A stretch of 10,461 nt of DNA from Goniomonas avonlea. Taxonomy: Eukaryota > Cryptophyceae > Goniomonadida > Goniomonadaceae. The position numbers were made by a program, and so were the translations under genes. Below, piece by piece: positions 5,026 to 10,461 of this stretch; the stretch's first letter is position 1, and every line of letters begins with the position of its first letter. The stretch covers positions 1 to 10,461 of the forward strand of contig QUTJ01031230.1 in NCBI GenBank assembly GCA_003573635.1. Reading direction: 5' to 3'. The notes beneath the pieces were generated by a model. That model was not told where the DNA came from. It saw only the letters and a list, made by a program, of their open reading frames with translations, and made no database searches.

Positions 5026-7940
5026 TTGTGGCGGCGCTGGTGCTGCTGGTGGTGCACGCGCAGGGGGGGAGGCCTGCTGCCGGTGAGTCTGTTGCTGTTG
5101 CTGCCGCGGTGGGTCCGGCTGACTGTACTGCTGGTCCGTATCCTGCGTTGCAAGCGTTGGCGGCAGGGTAATCCAATGCAGTCACAGGAGTGGCAAGCAC
5201 CACCGGCGAGGCTTGGCTTCAACAACACACAGGAGGTGACAACTCTGTGTTCACAGGAGTGGCAAGCACCACCGGCGAGGCTTGGCTTCAACACGGTGGT
5301 ACCTCTGCCCAGGCCTCACCGGGTACGCTTCGCAGACTTGCAGCTGCGGCGGCGGCTGCCTCGGCAGCTGCCACTGTGCGTGGTGCACAGGCGGCTGCAG
5401 GTGTTGCTGGTTGTGCGGCTGCGGCGGGTGCTGCATGTAGGCGTTGTACTGCGGCGGCGCGGCAGCGTACTGACTGTCGGTGTCCTGCAGCCAAACGTGT
5501 AACCGTGTGAGCACGGGATGCGTGCGTGCGCCTGTGAGGATACACAGCCAGTACCGGAAAGGGTATCGCGGGTGGGAGCGTCGCAAAGCTCAAGAGCGAC
5601 TGTCTGGTGTTGGTGTGTTCATACTTGGATGTTGAAACTACTCAGTACCGGATAAGCTTCGCATGCCGGAGCGGCGTCGTTGCGCGAGCGCTTTGCTGGG
5701 GGCGCAGTGGCCTGCATGGCGTACTCCGGCTGGACATTGAATTAGGGGGGGGGGGTGCGGTGGCCTGCATGGCGTGCTCCGGCTGGACATTGAATTAGGG
5801 GGGGGGGGTGCGGTGGCCTGCATGGCGTGCTCCGGCTGGGCAGTGAATTAGGCGGGAAGGCAAGTCCACCAACACAGCGGAGCACTCCTCGAGAAAGATG
5901 GAGCAAGACAGGCAGAGGCAGAGGCAGAGGCACCCACGCCGGGATGTGCTGTGCGGGTGGGCAAATACGCGGGCAGACACAGGATCTCGCCTCCACACAC
6001 ACTGAGGCAGACATGGGAGTCACACGCAGACAAGAGAAGAGCAGAGAAGGGAAGGGAAGGGGCAGGACGGGAAGAGAGGAGACGGGAATGGATTGGAAGG
6101 AGGGAGAAGAGGAGAGAGAGTAGGATATGGGAGGGAAGGGTTTAGAAGGGAAGGGAAGAGAAGGCTAGACAACACTGTGTGAGGGTTGGAAGTGCGCCGC
6201 AACACACCGGGTAGTGGTAGCTTGCTTGTTGTAAACTTATTCCTTGCTGCTGCATGACACTGCGCGCCTGCAAGGCGAGTTGGGATGGGAGTGCACTGGT
6301 GGGAGTGTCGTGTCCTGGGATGGAAGTGCACTGGCGGGAGTGTCGTGTCCTGGGATGGGAGTGCACTGGCGGGAGTGTCGTGTCCTGGGATGGGAGTGCA
6401 CTGGTGGGAGTGTCGTGTCCTGGGATGGGAGTGCACTGGTGGGAGTCGTGTCCTGGGGTGGAAGTGCACTGAGGTGGGAGTGTCGTGTCCTAGTACACTG
6501 AGGTGGGATTGTCGTGAAGGACTTCGGTGGGATGGGAGGGGAGAGTCCTGGGTAGGGAGTGCACTGAGGTGTGGGATGGGAATTACTGAAGTGGCGTATG
6601 GTCTTGGAATGCGTGGCGGGAGTGTACTGGGGATTGGAGTGGAACATTGAGCGAGAGCGCGCGAAACAGGAGACAGCCTGGCGCAGATCGCAAAGGTTAA
6701 AGAGCAGTGTGAGGTGACGTACCGCATCCAGCTTTCTTCGTTCTTCAGAGGCTCTTACGGCGGGGTTTGGATCATCGTTGGCCCACCTTACATTTAAAAT
6801 CTGTACCCATGGTATGAGATTGCACGCCCCCAACAGTCATGCCATCAGATAAAACAGTTACGGCATCAAGAGTAGGTTCACGACGAACGGGTAAAAAGTA
6901 CCTCATCCCCACCGCAGTCTTGGTTCTCCATTGCTTCTTTTGCAAACTCAGCCTGGAGGGATGTCACGGTGAGGAAATGTTGCACAAAGGAACACACACG
7001 GGTGCAAAAGGAGCTCACATTTGCTCGCCGGCGGTATCGCACAAAAGCGCAGCTCTTCTCAGGGATGTATTTCACTGCCGTGAGTGCTTCAGCCACTTAC
7101 GAAGTCACTCAAGAGCACAAGAACCGCACCTGATTCAACAATGCCCCACTCGGAAAAATGTTGGTGCACCAAGTCCTACAAATATATTAGTTCTCAGTCA
7201 TAAATGATTGTGGGTACGGTCACAGAACACCTTGCAAAACGACCAAATGACAAGTCTCTCTCACCCGCATTTGAGTTGCGTCGCCCTTTGCAGGGAGTCT
7301 CCCAATGTAAAGACTGCGCGTTTCTCTTGAAAACGACCCTGTGCCACCCATATCGTCTCGATCAGATTCGTGCTTGTCACGCCCAAAAATGTCGAGCGTC
7401 GAATCCAAGTAAGCTTCGTCCTGTTCCAGAGGAATTCTGTGGTGGTACTTGCAATCTGCGCCCTGCGCCGATGGCTCAACAAAAAGAACACCAAACTTTG
7501 GCCAGTACCTGCGTGCATAGACCTTTTGCAAAGTATTGACAGAAATTGGACTCATGCGTGGCTCGAGTGAAACCAGCGTCTGATGCGAGGCAGCAGCGAC
7601 TGGGAGGCTTTTCGGGAGGACCACGATTACTGCCAGGACGCTTGTGATACCTGCGGAGAGGCTGAGTCGAGCTGAAGACAGAAACACTTTTGCACCAGAT
7701 ATTGTAGTCTCCACCCCCGCCACCCCAATTATCTCTGCTCGGGCCGACTGACTTGGCCGTCTGTTTCCGGGCCGGACGCTTCAGCCAGGAAGCCTGCCAT
7801 GCTCCGGGCAGAAAATGATCCCCTGCTGTGGGTGGTGGTCCGTTATAGGACCTCCCAGCCTTTGGTGGTCCATAGCTCGCCAACTCTAACGGAGCTCCTC
7901 GAAAGTCCGTTGGTGCTCTGCCTCTGCCTCGCCCAGCCAT
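4948..7940 (-). CDS. CWC2: Pre-mRNA-splicing factor Cwc2 (Torus/CCCH zinc finger plus RRM), ten exons
   Basis: Cwc2 is a spliceosome protein of the Prp19 (NTC) group that contacts U6 snRNA and helps form the active site. Exons on the minus strand: 7940-7696, 7650-7509, 7462-7265, 7175-7130, 7074-7019, 6952-6902, 6800-6723, 6267-6208, 5484-5320, 5142-4948, giving 411 residues. All introns are GT-AG and mostly phase 0. Seen: an RG-rich start (MAGRGRGR); YNIW at a splice junction (W82); the conserved block SRCCLASDAGFTRA; a CCCH finger C119-x7-C127-x5-C133-x3-H137 split by intron 2; the signature FGRDKHESDRDDMGGTGSF (155-173); an RRM with RNP2 LYIGRL (180-185), HFSEWGIVES, RNP1-like CAFVRYRRRAN and AEFAKEAM; then ILNVRWANDDPNP (247-259). 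After this comes a Q/P-rich tail and an acidic end, GLDALLGYGSGSESDA, comparable in position to the LLDYLSSDED end of yeast Cwc2. The ATG at 7940 has A at -3 and G at +4. Exons 1-7 are near certain; exons 8-10 rest on frame and splice agreement, and could be another gene. Confidence 0.88.
5182..5293. repeat. 69-bp tandem duplication in Cwc2 intron 9
   Basis: A 43-nt sequence starting TCACAGGAGTGGCAAGCACC occurs at 5182-5224 and again at 5251-5293, identical as far as I can see, giving a period of 69 bp. It lies in predicted intron 5319-5143 of Cwc2 and accounts for most of its 177 bp. Confidence 0.85.
5708..5852. repeat. Three 53-bp units with G11 tracts in Cwc2 intron 8
   Basis: TGGCCTGCATGGCGTGCTCC begins units at 5708, 5761 and 5814, a period of 53 bp. 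The first two units end in an 11-G run on the + strand (a C-run on the sense strand of Cwc2), while the third ends in AATTAGGCGGG without the run. The array sits in the predicted 723-bp intron 6207-5485. Confidence 0.9.
6037..6175. repeat. Purine-rich tract (GGGAA/GAGAGG) in Cwc2 intron 8
   Basis: The + strand is about 140 bp of nearly pure purine with GGGAAG and GAGAGA motifs, so the Cwc2 transcript carries a long polypyrimidine tract near the 5' end of intron 8. No unit of fixed length is clear. It can form triplex DNA in principle. Open frames over it on either strand are compositional artefacts. Confidence 0.75.
6281..6514. repeat. 35-bp minisatellite in Cwc2 intron 7
   Basis: Units of TGGGATGGGAGTGCACTGGT plus GGGAGTGTCGTGTCC start at 6281, 6316, 6351 and 6386 (35 bp each), then 6421 (33 bp) and 6454 (37 bp), decaying to about 6514. 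The array is in the predicted 455-bp intron 6722-6268, directly before the acceptor of exon 8. Because 35 leaves remainder 2 on division by 3 and the unit has no stop in most frames, it yields long repetitive open frames on both strands that I do not count as genes. Confidence 0.92.
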
Positions 7941-8147
7941 GATCGTTAAGTTAACGTTAACACATCGTCTGTTTGACTCTTTTAGACTCCTAGCTAGTGC
8001 CTACTTGCTAATTAGGCTGGTTCTGCAAACTCGCCAAGCGCCAGAGGTGTCAAATCTATCTGGCTCAGCTAGTCAAGATACATCAATCTCAGATGGGCTG
8101 AGAAGTCAAAGTTCTGTGAGACGGGGTGAATCTGGCTGGCGCATCAG
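7941..8147. promoter_or_regulatory. Divergent spacer between Cwc2 and transposase starts
   Basis: These 207 bp separate the Cwc2 ATG (- strand) from the transposase ATG (+ strand). A perfect 12-bp palindrome GTTAACGTTAAC at 7950-7961 begins 10 bp upstream of the Cwc2 ATG, so it probably lies in the Cwc2 5' UTR or at its transcription start. No TATA box is obvious. The left end of the transposon must lie in this spacer or inside Cwc2, but I could not identify a terminal inverted repeat because the right end is outside the window. Confidence 0.4.
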
Positions 8148-9257
8148 ATGGCATGGCTGTGGAAGCGAAGGAGACAGCACCTGAAAAAGCGAATGCGCAG
8201 GGGGCCAGCCCTAGTTCTGATGATGGCAGCCATTTTTGCAGGGATAGCTTTACATAACAGTGTTNGTGAACGGGTCCACTACGGTCCTTTGCCGTTCGGG
8301 TTGGGGACAATGCTCAGCGATACACAATTCTGGTATTTTTTTCGTTTCACAGCAGGTGATTTTTTCGAGCTTCTGCATCTTCTGCGGTTTCCTGGGTACT
8401 TTACAACACGCCATGCTCGGTATCGTCCCTCAGGTGCAGAAGCTCTTGCAGTGTGGCTCATTCGCATGGCTTATCCGTCACGGTACGTGACGTTGGGTTT
8501 CTTCTTTTCCCATTGGCACAAGGGTCACATTTCCGAGGTGATGAATGTTGTGGAGGAGTTTTTGGCCCAAGGTTGGGGCCACCTCATTCATCAAGGTGCC
8601 AGGCATGTTTTTACAGATTCTCGACTTCGCATGCTCGCAGATGCCGTCTATGCCAAGAGCAACGCAATCTCAAATTGTGTTGCATTCATAGATGGTACAT
8701 TCCGCCCCCATTGCAGACCTGGTGAGCAACACGGGACGTGGCAACGGCTGTGCTACAGTGGTTACAAGAAACAGCACGGAATCAAGTTTCAAGCGCTCAC
8801 GACACCAGATGGGCTGATCTGGCATTTGTACGGTCCAGTCATGGGAGCCCGTAATGACAACAATATGCTTTATGAATCTAACATTGTGCAGTTCCTAGAG
8901 CATGTTCTCCTGCCTTTGGAATTATGCATTTATGGGGACAGTGCATATCCGCTGCTACAGGTTCTCTGTGTCAATTTCCCCCGAGCAACAGCAACTCCTT
9001 TGCGACGTGCCTGGAACGCACGTATGTCTCAACAGCGCATCTCGGTTGAGTGGGTGTTTGGGGAGGTTATTCAGCGGTTTGCCTTTTGTGATTTCAAGAA
9101 AAACCTCAAGCTGGGGACAATCAAGCGACAGCCGGTGGCACGGAGATACGTTGTAGCTTGTCTCATGCAAAATCTGCGAGCCATTCTCTATGGCTCTCGA
9201 ACTGCACTACACTTTGACTGCAAGCCACCGTCCCTCGCTGAGTATTTGCAAAAATAA
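8148..9257 (+). CDS. HARBI1-like DDE transposase (DDE_Tnp_4 superfamily)
   Basis: This single open frame of 369 codons probably encodes the enzyme that cuts and pastes the element. The N-terminal third has the helix-rich layout of the family, including ARYRPSGAEALAVWLIRMAY and a helix-turn-helix-like GHISEVMNVVEEFL. The catalytic core follows: first Asp in FIDGT (D182), then GYKKQHGIKFQAL, the GPVMGARNDNNML block, second Asp in YGDSAYP (D264), and Glu in SVEWVFGE (E301). All three acidic residues are present and there is no internal stop, so the copy may be functional. One ambiguous base (8265) makes residue 40 unknown. AATAAA overlapping the stop and ATTAAA at 9265-9270 are possible polyadenylation signals. 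The ATG at 8148 is the first in frame; an upstream spliced exon cannot be excluded. Confidence 0.9.
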   Translation: MAWLWKRRRQHLKKRMRRGPALVLMMAAIFAGIALHNSVXERVHYGPLPFGLGTMLSDTQFWYFFRFTAGDFFELLHLLRFPGYFTTRHARYRPSGAEALAVWLIRMAYPSRYVTLGFFFSHWHKGHISEVMNVVEEFLAQGWGHLIHQGARHVFTDSRLRMLADAVYAKSNAISNCVAFIDGTFRPHCRPGEQHGTWQRLCYSGYKKQHGIKFQALTTPDGLIWHLYGPVMGARNDNNMLYESNIVQFLEHVLLPLELCIYGDSAYPLLQVLCVNFPRATATPLRRAWNARMSQQRISVEWVFGEVIQRFAFCDFKKNLKLGTIKRQPVARRYVVACLMQNLRAILYGSRTALHFDCKPPSLAEYLQK

Positions 9258-9346
9258 ACTGACTATTAAAGCACTGAGTCTCTGTCTCGAGCTNGAGCAA
9301 ACGTGACAACAATGACTCAGAGAAACAACATGTATTTGTGGATGTG

Positions 9347-10461
9347 TCACATATCCTTTGCAGCTGCCTCAAGTGCGCTAACATCTAACCCTTGCGCCTT
9401 CATTTTGGCAATCTCGATGAGCAACTTCAAACGCTCATTGTTCGCAACGGTCTTGGCTACATTACTCTGAGCATCTTGGACAGCGTACTTGCGATCGATC
9501 TTGGCAANATCAGCATCCTTTTGCATCTGGGCTTGCTTGGTTGTCTCCTCCGCAAATATCTGTGGGACAGGTCAGCACAACGGGAGAAGCGAAAACAAAG
9601 AGAGAGACAGCAAGCAGACTTGAAACAGCTGTCCACAGGACCACAGAGCACCTTCATTGCTGAGGTCATTCCATCCCTGAGACTGGGCCCGATTCCGTTG
9701 CTGGCAGTGCTGTCAGGTGAGTGAACCCAACGCGGTCGTCCACCACAATCCTTCATGGGGGTCATGTGGGGCTCATCATCATCAATTGAGATGCGCCCAC
9801 TCTTTTCCTGTGTCTACTGTGTGTTAGTGCAAGTGACATAAAATGGAGCTGCCATGACAGAGAGACCAGGAGAGCACGCTGTGCCCAACGCACCATTTTC
9901 TCAACCTCCTCGTCGGGCAGGAAGTCTGAGCCCTCAGCATCTTGAAAATGCCCAAGGCTGTTGAGACGGTTCTTGTTAGCCAGGCGCTTCTCTCGTTGCA
10001 GCTTCTCGCGCCTCTCCTCCTGAACCGCCTCAGTTTCTTCTGCACTGCACGTGTCAGTTTTCTNGTGTCTGCAGCACTCAGGGACCCACTTTCCCAGTCA
10101 ACCTCAAAAGACAGCGCGTTACCAACTGTGTTCATCCATGACTCTGACTTGTTGGCAGTTTTTTTTCGTGGCACACCCTCGCCTGGGTCCTGTCCCTTCT
10201 CCTGTCCAGTTCGCTCCTCTTCGCCCAGCTGCTCTTTGTACTCTTTTTTCATTCGGACCCATTTCTGCTTTGCACCACCCGGGGCTATTGCAATCTTGGT
10301 GAGCTGTTCAAACTTGGCCCGCATAGTTTCCCAGGCCTGAACTGACCCAACAGGGTTCTTTGTGGATGCACGCGTTGGGAAATTCCATGGTGCCTCACCA
10401 GTCTGCTCGGGCGTCAATACTGACCAAAAAAAACGAAGTTCAGTAGGCACCAACCTGTGCT
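9347..10461 (-). CDS. Accessory protein of Harbinger element, possible Myb/SANT- or MADF-like region, four exons, 5'-partial
   Basis: Exon model on the minus strand: from the window edge to 10090 (or 10086), 10039 (or 10044) to 9894, 9807-9652, and 9559-9347 with stop TGA. Introns are short GT-AG (41-92 bp) and frames join without stops. Exon 1 has WETMRAKF and GGAKQKWVRMKKEYKEQL, which loosely resembles trihelix/SANT or MADF DNA-binding folds. Exon 2 is highly charged (EERREKLQREKRLANKNRL), exon 3 is acidic then G/P/S-rich (SIDDDEPH), and exon 4 is a predicted coiled coil (ETTKQAQMQKDA to LLIEIAKMKAQGLD). Such a protein would help the transposase bind DNA or enter the nucleus; that role is inferred from related elements. 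Residues are unknown at the N at 9507; the N at 10064 falls in the intron. The start codon is not in the window. Confidence 0.65.

Larger units (their letters stand above)
8148..10461. mobile_element. PIF/Harbinger-like DNA transposon, partial
   Basis: A DDE_Tnp_4-type transposase gene on the + strand faces a second multi-exon gene on the - strand with coding ends 89 bp apart. Two-gene content, a transposase plus a Myb/SANT-like protein, is typical of PIF/Harbinger elements. True ends and target-site duplication are not visible: the left boundary is somewhere between the Cwc2 start and 8148, and the right end lies beyond the window. All four N bases of the window (8265, 9294, 9507, 10064) fall here, as expected if a polymorphic multicopy element was merged during assembly. 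Confidence 0.75.

Noticed and set aside
4798-5502. Long + strand open frame of 234 codons, rich in R and L
   Set aside because: It lies antisense to Cwc2 exons 9 and 10 and runs through the 74-bp and 69-bp repeats. Its composition is that of GC-rich antisense reading and it resembles no family.
6244-6650. Three + strand frames with WDGSALVGVSC-like repeats, possibly a repeat protein
   Set aside because: All three frames are open because a 35-bp unit cycles through frames; this is expected for a stop-poor tandem array and there is no flanking gene structure.
6020-6833. Two long overlapping minus-strand frames with repeating T/H/S/P-rich peptides
   Set aside because: They are produced by the 35-bp minisatellite and the polypyrimidine tract inside Cwc2 introns. 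Only the piece from 6800 to 6723 (ILNVRWANDDPNP) is conserved, and it is used as exon 7.

Overview
The window is nuclear DNA of a eukaryote. Both main genes are cut by short GT-AG introns (many of 41-101 bp), start codons sit in Kozak-like contexts, and a PIF/Harbinger-type DNA transposon is present. I see no operons, no bacterial ribosome-binding sites and no rRNA or tRNA. The mix of a Stealth-family phosphotransferase, a Cwc2-type splicing factor and a Harbinger element fits a protist, an alga or another intron-rich lineage; I cannot name the organism from sequence alone.

Layout. 1-408: GA-rich low-complexity DNA and the 5' flank of the first gene. 409-3856 (+): a nine-exon gene, rebuilt here from family conservation and splice sites, for a Stealth protein of the GNPTAB (N-acetylglucosamine-1-phosphotransferase alpha/beta) type with an N-terminal and a C-terminal membrane segment. 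3857-4947: intergenic DNA between convergent genes, with a degenerate repeat family and two hairpins. 4948-7940 (-): a ten-exon gene for the spliceosomal protein Cwc2 (411 codons plus stop in my model). 7941-8147: a divergent spacer. 8148-9257 (+): an intact DDE_Tnp_4 transposase. 9347-10461 (-): a convergent multi-exon gene for a lysine/glutamate-rich protein with a possible Myb/SANT- or MADF-like region, probably the second gene of the same transposon, cut by the window edge.

The two host genes have unrelated jobs: glycan phosphotransfer in the secretory pathway, and pre-mRNA splicing in the nucleus. What they share is architecture. Introns without repeats are 45-101 bp, while the long ones (177-723 bp) mostly carry their own private tandem or inverted repeat. 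The Cwc2 stop codon itself lies inside a tandem array that copies the gene's last codons. All exon models are hand-derived from frame, splice-site and family agreement and were not tested against transcripts. All four ambiguous bases (N) fall inside the transposon region.
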